From: Lepeophtheirus salmonis | Taxonomy: Eukaryota; Arthropoda; Copepoda; Siphonostomatoida; Caligidae | NCBI RefSeq assembly: GCF_016086655.4 | Contig: NC_052135.2 | Location: 54,485,671 to 54,549,670 of the forward strand | Length of the DNA stretch: 64,000 nucleotides | Reading direction: 5' to 3' | In this document: positions 21,490 to 32,573 of the stretch, one piece after another | Numbering within the stretch: position 1 is the first letter of the stretch | Layout: the number at the start of each line of letters is the position of its first letter | Made by a program: the position numbers and the translations under genes | Notes under the pieces: generated by a model | The model's database searches: none | Seen by the model: only the letters and a program-made list of their open reading frames with translations | Told to the model about the DNA's origin: nothing

Positions 21490-22319
21490 CGAATATATAC
21501 TTATTACTATAAACCATAACTCATCTCATGACTATGATTTATTTTTCCCAATATCCTTTTTTGATTATACTCATGGAGCGTGTTAATGATGTAAGAATGA
21601 TATCTCCGTTATATTAAACGGATTAAGGCCCTGATGGGAAATATCAAGGTTGAATATTTAGTTTGGGTGTAGATTCATTGTTCATACAAAAACTGATAAG
21701 TACATGTATATCGATGTATATATTGTTCTCAGTTGGATATCGAGCATGGAGAAAAATATTTTCTTATAGATAGATGTGGATAAATTCTCATCCCTCTCCA
21801 AAAAAGAAGTATAATAATATTTAGAATTTTTTTTTCAATCTATGTAGTGAATTAAATGAAAAAAAAAACGTGATTAGAAATGTCATCAGTCATTCTGTTC
21901 ATGTTTTTTCTTTGATTTACTCCCTGTTTTGTTAGGTAGTTCATTAATAATGCATTTAAAATCTATTTTCCCTTATGAAGACAAATACTACAAATAGATA
22001 AAAAGTCATTACTGGCAAATAATCATGAGTCAGTACTGTAGACACACCCAGGCTCGACTACCATCAATTAGGACAACACGTAATATATATATAGTAACAA
22101 CAACGGGTCTTTTTCTATTACATAACAAGAGATAATCCACCTATTTGTATGTAGGGAAGACGAGAGACAATTGGAAGAGTCTCTTTTCTTGATCTTCTAA
22201 AAGCTACGCCCATAAAATTTTCTAATAAACTTAAAAGCGATAATTTTTTTAACATTCTGATTCAGCCATTCATTGTACGTAAACAAATCATAATAAACAT
22301 TTCGTCATCTTCTCATCAT

Positions 22320-22550
22320 GAATGAGGCTGAAATTGAGGTGGATAGATAGGATAAGACATTGTTAAATGCTCCAGGACCTGTGTTTCCAGGTGGCCCAAG
22401 TAAAGAATAATGGGGAAGACTTCTCCAGTAAAGGAGGAAGTGGAGGGTACAATTTAAAGACGAATCCGGAGTTCCTGTCCAGCTTGGAGAATAGGATGTA
22501 AAAAGACTCCAGAAAATCCATTAACTGCCTTGCAGATTATCCAAAAAAAA
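22320..22550 (+). pseudogene. Gene-like fragment of unknown origin
   Basis: GC-richer than its flanks. Reads MNEAEIEVDR, then NAPGPVFPGGPSKE in one frame, and NNGEDFSSKGGSGGYNLK onward in another, so a frame change and stops would be needed. I do not recognise the parent. It may be a processed pseudogene or chance. Confidence 0.25.
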
Positions 22551-22927
22551 GTTAACTTTTATTAGGGATGTCGGATGTAGACGGTTTTTTACGGTTGATA
22601 CTGACCGAACGCATTCTTAGATTAAAAAATTTTGGCACTGCGTTCTTGATACATTCATATTTATTTTATTGATTGACCGATGTTTAAAATCCAGTTCAAA
22701 CTGGATCTTTGATATTTTTAACAAAACTGAATAAGGTGAATACTTCTTGCCCAAAAATGCCTTTTAAATTTTGAATTATTTTTTTAAAATAACAATTATC
22801 CAGAAGTATTGTTTTTCTAAACTAGAATAAATTGAATCAAATATTCAGAAAATGCAGTTCTCCATTTTTTATTCAATTGTGACTTTAATATTAAGACAGT
22901 TTTTGTTCTCGTATATATTTAGTTCAA

Positions 22928-23225
22928 CAACATAACTACAATCTTGAACAAAAATCAAGAAAATGAGAAATTCCTCATTTAATATTTTACTTTATAAATA
23001 TATACAGTTAAATTATTCAGACATATTTGATTCAGTTATAGGCCTATTATTAAAATTTGTGGGGTGTATGTAGATACTCAAGGATTAAAGTTATAGTTTA
23101 GAGTCTTCATTTGATTTATAAGACTTATTTTGACTCCAATATTGTCTTTTGAATATAATTTATCAATTTCTAATTATTTCATTGTGAAGATCAATTTTTG
23201 CGAATTACAATGCAATTCAAAGAAT
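22928..23225 (+). repeat. GTGGTGCGTCAACAT-family repeat
   Basis: Contains GATTCAGTTATAGGC, ATTTGTGGGGTG and TATAGTTTAGAGTCTTCATT, matching 850-1150 in order. Confidence 0.6.
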
Positions 23226-23337
23226 GAATAAAAGTTATAAACGCATCAGTAGCTTCATGTAAAAAAAATGAACTGAGAGACCTAAAATTCTTATGTCTCC
23301 ATCAAAAAAGGAAAAAAAAAAAATTGAGTAACATCTG

Positions 23338-23532
23338 TGGTGCGTCAACATAAAAACAATCTAGAACAAAAATAAAGATTATTAATCAAATTTGTAGGAT
23401 TAGTAAATATATACTATAATTCTTGTTAAGTCCTCAAATATAACCCCTTTCAAAATAAAATATGTCAATTTCTCTTCTGTTTTTTGTTGTGAAAATCAAT
23501 TCGGCCTACTTTAAGTACAATTTGCAACGCAC
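23338..23532 (+). repeat. GTGGTGCGTCAACAT-family repeat, internally deleted
   Basis: Retains the left end GTGGTGCGTCAACATAAAAA and the right end TACTTTAAGTACAATTTGCA, with a shortened body. Confidence 0.65.
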
Positions 23533-24040
23533 TGAAAGGGTAAATAAGAATAATTTTCGTAGAAGCATACAAATTTAATCCAAACTCAATTTTGATAAAA
23601 AATATTCCAACTTTCTTATGTGTTGACGGGCCAAAAATGTAGAGCTACTAAAAAAATCGGGATGGAAGTGAATATGAATGTTATTGAAACTACTATTAAT
23701 ATTATTATAATTTCTATATTATTTGCAAATCTCTTGAAAAAAGCGACAATTTTTCATTTCTTCATAAATACCGTTATGAACAACAAAGTTGTTTTCTTTC
23801 GGATGAACTTAGAGAAGAATGGGGAAATCACGCGTAATGCTGATTGTTTTGCGTATAGCATGGCATTAGAAGTAGACCATTGACCTCTTTTTAAAGGGAT
23901 TTGCATGCAAATAGTATGTACATAGCAAAATATGGAATGCTAATTGTCTTTTTATTATCATATACTATTTATTGTCTTGAGGCCTCTAATAAACTGTTGA
24001 TTCGAAAAAAGGTCTTGTAATTATTAAAATATTAGTGATT

Positions 24041-24320
24041 AGTGTTGGGATTGCGTCTGAAAATCCATTATCGGTCTAAAACTGTTATAATTCGGTCCAA
24101 GTCCAGTTCGGATCGGTATAGTAATAAAATTCAGGCTACATACATAAACAAAAATTTGGATCTTCATCGGTCCCTCAAAAAAGAAGGAAAATTCGTACAA
24201 AATATATTTTATAGAAAAAGTATTTCTCCAATTCACGATTTCAGACCAAGGTCTAGACCCAAAATATATGTCCACAAAACCAAAAGACAGAACAAAAAAA
24301 AATGTTTCAGGGCGGAGTCT
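24041..24320 (+). mobile_element. TAGTGTTGGG-type element copy
   Basis: TAGTGTTGGGATTGCGTCTGAAAA at the left, GGTC-rich internal sequence, and GGAGTCTCAACAGTAATAAA near the right. The open frame on both strands is a by-product of the repeat. Confidence 0.5.
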
Positions 24321-24720
24321 CAACAGTAATAAATATGTACATATATGCTGACGTCATAAATGGTATCATAGTTGAAGCGACGATATCATAGTTTATATTT
24401 TTATAACATAAAATGTCCAAATTTTCAATACATCTTAATGAAACTCTATCATGTGGCTTTAAAAATATTGAAAAAAACTAAACACTTGCATTGAATACAA
24501 CTTGATGTCAATGACAACAAGTAATATTTGAATTAAATCAAAGAAATATGTACTGAAAATTCTTCTTTTTTACAATTATTATTTTTTTGGATAGACTAGG
24601 GGAGAGAAAAGTAGGGTGGGTAACTTGATCAAAATATAATATTCTTTCCTCTTTGGTTGTTAATTTATTGTCTATAAAATTGTTGGTCCAACTTCCAATA
24701 GTTCGGTACTAGGAAAACTG

Positions 24721-25767
24721 TTCTGGGGTAAATTGCCCATGTAAGATTGCCCAGGAGAAAATTGCCATGGATGATAATTGCTAATTTGGAAAATTGGTTG
24801 TAAGAAAATTGCCAGTATTTTGGTTGAACTTCATGATGAATAATAACACATTATAAATTCGATTAATATTATTTATGACAAATATCTTAACATATTTGTT
24901 TGTTCCATCCCCCAAGGGTCTACCTGCAAGTGTGAGTAATATTATTGAATACAATTTCCTTCCATTTTTTTAAATTCAATCCAATCTTCTAAGAAATGGA
25001 TCAAGAGGATTGGTAAAGAGGGGTGAATACATAGCTTAGAGCCTCTTCAAATATGGTTGAGTACCCTCTGCTCTAAGATTGGCCCGGGAGTAGTGTGGGA
25101 TTGCTAAAAATACCCGCCAAATTCATTCATTAACTCAAAGGAACCAGAAGTATACATAAAACTAACATAGCCATTGAGATTTTAATTTTTTTAGCAAATG
25201 TGAGACATGCATCTTATTTATTCGGCACATTACACTTGGTTGTTAATAATACGAAGACTTTGAGACCCAAACCGAGGATTTGCAACTATTTTTTATTATT
25301 AGAGGGGTTCCTTAGAGGTATGTAAAGCTATGATGGTGGGGTTTAAAGATCCAGGGGTACCCTCAAGTAACTCGGGCAACCCAAGGGCTTGTAACTATTT
25401 TTTATATTAGAGGGGGTCCTTGGATGTATGTGATGCTTTGACTGTGGTTTTCAACTATCCCACACTATATCCAGGACCCACAAACGCGAGGGCTTTGAAC
25501 TAGTTTGTGGTATTAGAGGGGTTCCTTGGATGTATTGGTGGTAGTTTTAACAATCCCACACTACCCGTGGGAAACTGGCCAATATGAGGACGGAGAGTAT
25601 TCACACATATTTTAAGAGGTCCTAAGCTAAGTATCTCCCTCTTTTATTGCAATAATATTTCTCACACTTGAAGGTACTTCCTTTGGGGATGAAACAAACA
25701 GTTGTTCAAACTATTTTGAACAAAATACAGGCAATTTTCTCTTGCGGAATTTTCCGTGCAAGCAATA
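24721..25767. mobile_element. Foldback element 1 with AAAATTGCC terminal arrays
   Basis: The left arm has irregular repeats of AAAATTGCC (24730-24830), the right arm GGCAATTTTCTCTTGCGG (about 25730-25765). Inside, AAGTGTGAGTAATATTATTG, CATAGCTTAGAGCCTC and GTAGTGTGGGATTG (24930-25115) recur as reverse complement at 25545-25680, giving arms of roughly 0.4-0.5 kb around a tandem-repeat centre. No transposase. Confidence 0.7.
25275..25585 (+). repeat. ~105-bp tandem repeat, three units
   Basis: Units begin at about 25275, 25384 and 25489, each with AACTATTTTTTATTATTAGA or a variant and GGGGTTCCTTGGATGTAT. They form the loop of foldback element 1. Confidence 0.75.
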
Positions 25768-25849
25768 GTGTATTATTATCCTTAATATGAATGAAAAAAA
25801 AAAGATTTTCATTGTTATGGAACTTGGATGTTTAGACCCACAACTACAA

Positions 25850-26520
25850 TGCCTCAGAATGACCTACATCAACAATGCTGACGTCAAATGAAAACTATCT
25901 AGATATAACAATAAGTAGGAGTATCATGGAGTAAAAATACCTCCTATGAAATGCCATAAGTTTTAATTTAATTTTGCCTATTCCTTTAGGGGAATTAGGG
26001 TTTTTTAGTTTTTTAAAGAATTTGTGCGTCGTTTTTAAGTAATGTAACAATATTTACTCATTAAGACTATTTTTGCTTGCTAGACATCATCAAAAAAGGA
26101 TTTTTAAAACTTGTGCAGATTTTCATGCATGAATTTATTATAAATCTAAAAATTAATAGGTTACATTATATTAGATAATTAATTTACGCTATTGCAACTG
26201 GAATTTGAATAGTAAATAATTAAATATTTGCAGTGTGAGTGAAATTAGGGAAAACCCCGTCATCATGCGGCTTTTGCCGTATGGAAATCTTCAACTTAAC
26301 GTGAGCCGAGCTCACATGAAAGTCTTTCCCATAACACTTTGAACCACGTTTGTCTCAATATACATATTTTTTAATGATCCTTTAATTTGTCAGATGGAGT
26401 ACGAGTAAAAATTCTAGTATTACAATTACTCTATTTAATCTACGAACTGTCTTTGAAGTCCATATACATAATAATAATGTATATTTCTTTCTCTAGAAAC
26501 GACTTTGAATCATACCGGCG
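25850..26520 (+). repeat. ~650-bp dispersed repeat, copy 2
   Basis: Partner of 11930-12600 in the same orientation, diverged by substitutions and small indels. Confidence 0.7.
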
Positions 26521-26579
26521 CATATTGTGTTTAAGAGAATGGATTTCTGAGTATTGCATTCCATTACCTATTTGTTTGA

Positions 26580-27109
26580 CAATTTAAGCCTCAATTCCCT
26601 TTGATTTGAAATAGGATTTCATTCTCCTATCTTCCTTCTTCAACATTCGTTGACTGGTTTTCAGTAAATTTAAGACAGTGGAGCTCCTTCCATCAGTGAC
26701 AAGGGCCTCTCTCCGGAGTAATTTTGATCTATATTCTTCTTCTTTGTTTCCTTATTTCGTTTGTAAGTGTGTTGATTTGAGCTCTAAAAGCTCTGGAGGT
26801 GTTCATCAGTAGAGTTATAAAAAATAAGATCTTCCCGCTTGTATAAATAAAAAAAGAAAACGAATAAATGGCATGTAGCTTTCACAATTTTGAAGAATGC
26901 TTGAGAGAGTAATCGCTTAGCTCTCCTGTTGATTTATATAGTTAGCTGCGAGAAGTTATGTGAAGAGTGAAATACTCACTAATCCCATTAGTATCTAGAA
27001 AGGCCATAGGCCGGAATTACTCCGTTATCGATCGTAATTATACTCTGAGTCCAACTTGTCCTAATAACTACTTTACATCATTTCAGTTTTAATCTCCGTC
27101 ATTCATGAG
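26580..27109. other. Non-coding, more complex sequence
   Basis: Less repetitive than the surroundings, no ORF. It could be unrecognised UTR or single-copy spacer. Confidence 0.3.
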
Positions 27110-27111
27110 TA

Positions 27112-27349
27112 GGGTTGTGTCAGTCCTTATCTAATTGGTCCAATCCAGTCCAGTTTAGGACTGATCCTTACAGCCGTCGGTAGTTAGGACTGTCAGGACT
27201 AGAAATAAATAAATAAGATTAAGTGACGTCATCAAGGACTGAACTTTATCAGTTTTAGGACTAATATGCAGTACTGAACTGGATGGGACTGAGACTTACC
27301 TTGACGGGACTGCTGTGTTCATTCCTAAATAAGGACCGACACAACACCA
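27112..27349. mobile_element. GTGTTGTGTC MITE
   Basis: Ends GGGTTGTGTCAGTCCTTATC and AATAAGGACCGACACAACAC are inverted repeats; the body has several AGTCC/GGACT motifs. TA precedes the left end. Confidence 0.75.
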
Positions 27350-28059
27350 TTCATAAGCATATGCACTTGTGATAACTTTAAGCTTGGATACTCTTCAAGA
27401 ATTAAGGAATAGAGATAATACTTTCTGAAATAATATATACACTCTGAGAATTGCCAACAAAAAAGAATTTAACATGCAGTAAAGTCATATTTTATACAAC
27501 TTTTATTATGATCAACCTATTGCTGAATGATGATTTTTTTCATCTAACTTGGAATATCTTATTATTATTTGGTTAATTGATATGCAAATCCATGTAGGAA
27601 CACCCTAAATTAATATTTAAATTTGATATAATATATACCTATATAATCAAAATTATAAATAAAATCGTTTTCATTTCTTTTAATAAGTTAAATTTAGGTA
27701 TAAAACATGCAGAAAGAATAATGTTTTATTAGGTAAAGTACTATGAAGTACCTAATTATGTTAAAGTCATCCTTAATTTTTAAATGAAATGGTATGTAGA
27801 TACCCTTTCAAAGTGAGAGTATCACACAATCACATTGGTAAGTCTGTAAACCAATAGTTTAATGGGACTCAATGTTCTATCCAAAAATACATTTTTAATT
27901 TCCTTTGTAAATTAAACGATAATTTGCATACAACCACTGTTTAATCTTATATGGATATACTGGGTGGAAACTTGAAACTTACACACTTGGAAAGACAAAA
28001 GAAAATAACCTGTCATTCTTTAATTATACATTTAACAAAAATCTTTTTTTACTCTTTTA

Positions 28060-28380
28060 CTTTATCTCTTGTCTCAGAAAGCGATGTTTCCCATTGTGAG
28101 CAGGGCCTCCATCTTGCTGAAAGATGAGGTTGCCATTGGAATTTTTTTGGCAGGTTGGCCTTAAAACGTCGATGTAAATGGCTGCCGTGAGCCTGTAATC
28201 CTCTGGGAAGCAAATCAGGGCGTCCTGTGGGCATCCGTATTAATGATAGGTTTTTGTCCAGAGCCTCATTCTTCTCTTTGGTCTCGTTATGATCTGTGCT
28301 CTTCTTAACATTGTAGAAGGTGCTACGATACATTTCTGTCACCCTGACTACCTGTGTTGGAGTTCAACTCAGTCAAAGAA
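28060..28380 (-). pseudogene. Tc1/mariner-type transposase remnant with internal deletion
   Basis: On the minus strand one frame reads GNLIFQQDGGPAHNGKHRF, with the catalytic-Asp FQQDGxPAH motif, preceded by IDVLR and PKK. Another frame upstream reads VTEMYRSTFYNVKKSTDHNE, like the helix-turn-helix part. Frame changes and loss of the intervening region show it is dead. Confidence 0.65.
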
Positions 28381-28916
28381 GAGTTGATGACCTTAGCCTT
28401 GAATCTCCCTGAGATGGCATTGCTCGTCCGATTTAAAAATTCAAAAAGTAGCGGGTGTTTAATATACATGGCTACTTCTACAATTTCAGACAATTATATT
28501 TTAATCACACATAACTTCTCTATAATCAATATAATACAAATGTGTACGTTTCAAGTTTCCATCCGGTACACCATATTGTGTTAAACGACGTCATATTTAT
28601 AATAGTATACAAAGATATTGAAAATAAATAGTATAAATGAAATTTCATATCTTATAAAGTGCTTGTCTAGGCCTTGGGTCAAAGGTTGTATTACTTTTGT
28701 TTATTTTTATATATATTTGCTATTAATGTCAGGCTCTTGCCTTAGAAACAGTTTTTTTTTCTACTTTACAAACATTGAAAATATAATTGGTGTGTACAAA
28801 GGTAGAACAATATTGTAGGTGTAAACACAATTGAAGAAGAAAGAAAAAGTTTATATTTTATTGCCTTTATTGTGTTATTCCTTTCTCCATGACGGAAGGC
28901 ATACATAAATATGTAT

Positions 28917-30625
28917 TAGTGTTGATTTTTTGTTTACACGGTTCGGACTTAATTGTTTTTATGTACCAATTTGGACCGATCTTTGGACGATCTCAGACCG
29001 TTGCACGGGGTTATATTTCTAACATAATAACATTTTGTCTATTCAGTTCTCAAATATATTTATTCTGTTTCTTTTCTCCTAATCAGTTTTCTGAATGTTG
29101 ATTGGTTAAATTAGAAATGGTTGTTGTTAACTGTAAACAATTTAAAACAATCATTGAACAATAATTACATAGTTTTGCAGAAATTGGCTAATTTGGAGCC
29201 GTTTTCCCTCTTTATTTTTGGAAAAAAGTTGCGTTATACAATAAAGATACCGACGTGTCATATGACCTTGTTGTTGCGATTTTAAAAAATAAAATATTTT
29301 GCTCTAAATCTCAATGAGCTGGTTTTCTGAACCGACCAAAATTACAAATTACTCGTTATTTTCTATTTTTCCTCAATCGTCTCAGCGCACGACCGAATTT
29401 ATTTACGTTGAATATCGGTCCAAGCCCAAGATTTTTTCGGTTCGTTTATAAGTTATTTTATAATACGATTTGAACCAATATTTCGGTCCAGACTGCAAAC
29501 TGAGAGGGTTGACCGAAGTTTAATCGTTTTCAAATAATGGACCGATTTATTCTGGGTCTCAATCTATTTGTTCACTATTTTGAATCATGCATGACGTCAT
29601 CAACATTTCATGTATAGAATTGGTCTAGACCAGGGATATCCAACCTTTTGATATAATGGGCCATATTACCACTTGAGATTTTATAATGGGCCGCAGAACC
29701 TATTAAGCTTTATTTCATGAAAAATTGTTATATAAAACAAAACTATTGAATGCAAATTTATTTCAATTTTAGGCCAAATATTAAAAAGACCAAATGTAAT
29801 TTTGAAGATAAATATGGTCAACCCTGTTAAAGTCTCAGAAAATACGACATGGCGTCAAATATTTTTCAATGTTAATAATATTATGCGTGTTCTACGGGAT
29901 TTGATAATATTGTGTCAATTTTGCTGAAAAAGAGTATCATTGTAGAGAGAATGAGAATTCAGGGGCGTTTGCAGTATTATATAAATATAAATGTTGTTGT
30001 TTTGTTTTTTTTGGGGGGGGGGCTTGGTTTTTGGAACTTTTTCGAAAGACATAGATATTCACAAAAAAAATGATTTTTTTAATTCGCAGATGTTTACAAA
30101 AAAATATTTGCACAAAAAAAAGTTTGAAAATGATTTTCTTGAAAAAAGAATTTCTAATATTAAATTTTTGGAAAAAATGAATTTCTATTATTGAATCTTT
30201 GGAAAAAAGGAATTTCTAATATCGAATTTTGGGGTAAAAAAAAAGAAAAAATTCACAGCTAATCACAAAATTGAAATTTTTTGGAGAAAAATGATAAATG
30301 CACAGCTGCTTACAAATATTAAATTATAAATATTTTATTTTTTGAAAAAAAAATGAAAAATCTATAATAATTCACAAAATAAAGTAAATTTTTGGGAAAA
30401 AAGTTATCGAATTAAATTATTTGGAAATTTGGAGGCTACAACCCCTTCAGTCCACCCCGTGCAGACTCCCCTAAAGATAAGCGGGATACATGCTAGACAT
30501 ACGTGGTGTTGACTAAATTTTAAATGATCAAACTTCTCTAATGGACCCAATTAATTCAATCCACCCAAATTATAATGGTCTCAGACCGCTCAAGTAGTTT
30601 GTTCTGAACCGAACCCCAACACTTA
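28917..30625. mobile_element. TAGTGTTGGGG element with nested insertions
   Basis: Starts TAGTGTTGATTTTTTG and ends GAACCGAACCCCAACACTTA, with TA at each edge. A GGTCCAGACTGCAA motif near 29490 is shared with about 61090. A hAT-like start (CAGGGATATCCAACC) at about 29633 and a CAGGGGCG element (29960-30472) are inserted in it. Confidence 0.55.
29960..30472. mobile_element. CAGGGGCG A-rich element, nested copy
   Basis: Begins CAGGGGCGTTTGCAGTATTA and ends CCGTGCAGACTCCCCT. The body of AAAAAATTG-type segments is like 407-800. A G9 tract lies near 30013. Confidence 0.6.
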
Positions 30626-30639
30626 TAAATAGATACTTT

Positions 30640-32390
30640 TAATCTAATGAGAGGTCAATGTACCTGTTAAAATACAGACAACATACTCATTGGAGTGCAA
30701 AGAGGACTCTTACGTAGCCTCTATACATATTTTGTCTAATCAGTATGGATAATTATAGGTAGTTAAAAAGTAGGGAAACGAAGACTTACGTGTTGTTAAC
30801 GAGATAATTTATATTTGTTTATATGATCAAATTATCCATTTTTAAAGTCATAATTTTCTACCTGAAATTGATTTCTATTTTCAAGAAAAAAAAAAAAAAA
30901 TTACGTAAGAAGAAAGAATGAGTAAAAAACAAGGTTCGTATATTGAAAACAACATTCTCATGTAGATGTCCATTTTTTTTAAATAGCCTATTGATATTTT
31001 TATGTTGTTATTAAATCTTCAATGGAGCGTTTTCATGTAAGATCCTCATTGTTGATGTCAATTATTTTGGGGGACTAACCAATCAAGTTTTATAATAATG
31101 AAAACCCTTTTTTTTTCATTTATATTCAGGAAAATATCGAACTATTGGATGTCTCGAAATGAGAGCAACAGATAAAAGGACTTAAACCTTATTGTCTATC
31201 AAAAATATATCCTTCCCCAAAATGACTAGAATTATTTTACATCATATCTCTCATATTTATTAAAAATATATTATGACATCGTTATACAATTTTATTAATA
31301 AACTAGAATGGGCACTCGGTAGAGCGAAAAACCCCTCCCGAAAATCAAATTAGGTTAAGTATCTCAATTTGTCCAAAGTTTTGCTCCGTAATGCATTTTT
31401 TAAGTTCTGTCTTACATTGACTTTGATCTTTAGCATTGACTTCTCAAAATTAAATGACTTTTTAATGTGATCATATATGATTTTCATATCAAATTTGATT
31501 TCAATCGATCAGTAACTTTTTGCCGTGATCCCTATGATTTCCATACAAAATATTAGACAAAGGCAAAAAGATAACCACCTTCAACTTCATTGCCGGAGTT
31601 TAAATAATTAAGTATTATTTATAGAAGCAATACGATATTTTGTCAAATGATCCTATTTGTCTCGGTCCTAATCGATCCAAAAACTTAAACAGATCTATCC
31701 ATATTCTAAGGATTTTGAGTTTTGATTACTTTGATTTAATTCAAATATCACTGTTTAATCTTGGCATAAATTAGTATTCAATGCAAGTGTGAAGTCTTAT
31801 TTTATTCATATTCATTTGATGTAGTTTATTACAGATTTATTGGATATTTATGCATTTTATGTTGTAAAAATATTAACTGTGAGTCCCCAAGATTGCGTTT
31901 CCTTCAATTATGATGCAATTTATGAAAACGCTCTATTCTAATATAACTAGTATTTTGCAATTTTTTATTGACCTATATGTGTTTTTTTAGTCTATGTGAC
32001 AGAGACTCCTATTCATAATTAGTATTGGTTGAGTCCTAATTTCTTCGGTTAGTTCAGTAGTGTGGATTTCATTTTGTACTTAAACCTATTATTTTAATTA
32101 TTCAGAGGAAAAAATTGATGATTGAGGTAAAAAGATTGCTGATAACATCATCGGGTAATATCATTGAGAGACAAAATTATTGTGCGTAATATCATCGTAA
32201 AGCAATTATATTGTAAGCAATATGATTTTGAATAATTTCATTGCAGGACAAAATCTAAAAATTCACCCCAATTCTCAGGTTGTGCAAGTGAAATGCTAGG
32301 CCCCTAAGCAGTTTAAACCACCACCCCTTTTCAATGTATAAAGGACTATTCTATAATAAAGCATCCTTCTACCGTGGCTTCTGTGTGTAC
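30640..32390. other. AT-rich non-coding stretch
   Basis: No gene. Near 31302-31340 a motif AGAATGGGCACTCGGTAGAG may mark an element end. Short AATATCATTG / AAGCAATAT motifs recur at 32130-32240. Confidence 0.4.
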
Positions 32391-32573
32391 TAAGGGCCCC
32401 CTCTAATATCCCAAAATAAACCAAGGCTAAATCTGTTTTATATGTTCAATGCAACTTTTTAATTTATTTTTCTTGTGCCTCGGGGCAAGAATTTGACCTG
32501 TTTCGGAGCCATGAAGTTCACCTACACTATCCGTAAGCTGAGCTGTATTTTGGGATATTGGAGAGGCTCCTTA
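32391..32573. mobile_element. 183-bp MITE with 28-bp inverted ends
   Basis: The left end TAAGGGCCCCCTCTAATATC, continuing CCAAAATA, matches the reverse complement of 32546-32573 with few mismatches. Confidence 0.65.

Larger units (their letters stand above)
21490..24040. other. Non-coding, repeat-bearing
   Basis: Two GTGGTGCGTCAACAT-family copies (22928-23225 and 23338-23532) and a gene-like fragment at 22320-22550. Nothing else recognised. Confidence 0.5.

Noticed and set aside
24039..24329. Overlapping 94-95 codon frames on both strands
   Set aside because: They sit within a TAGTGTTGGG element copy and read as repeat sequence with no motif.
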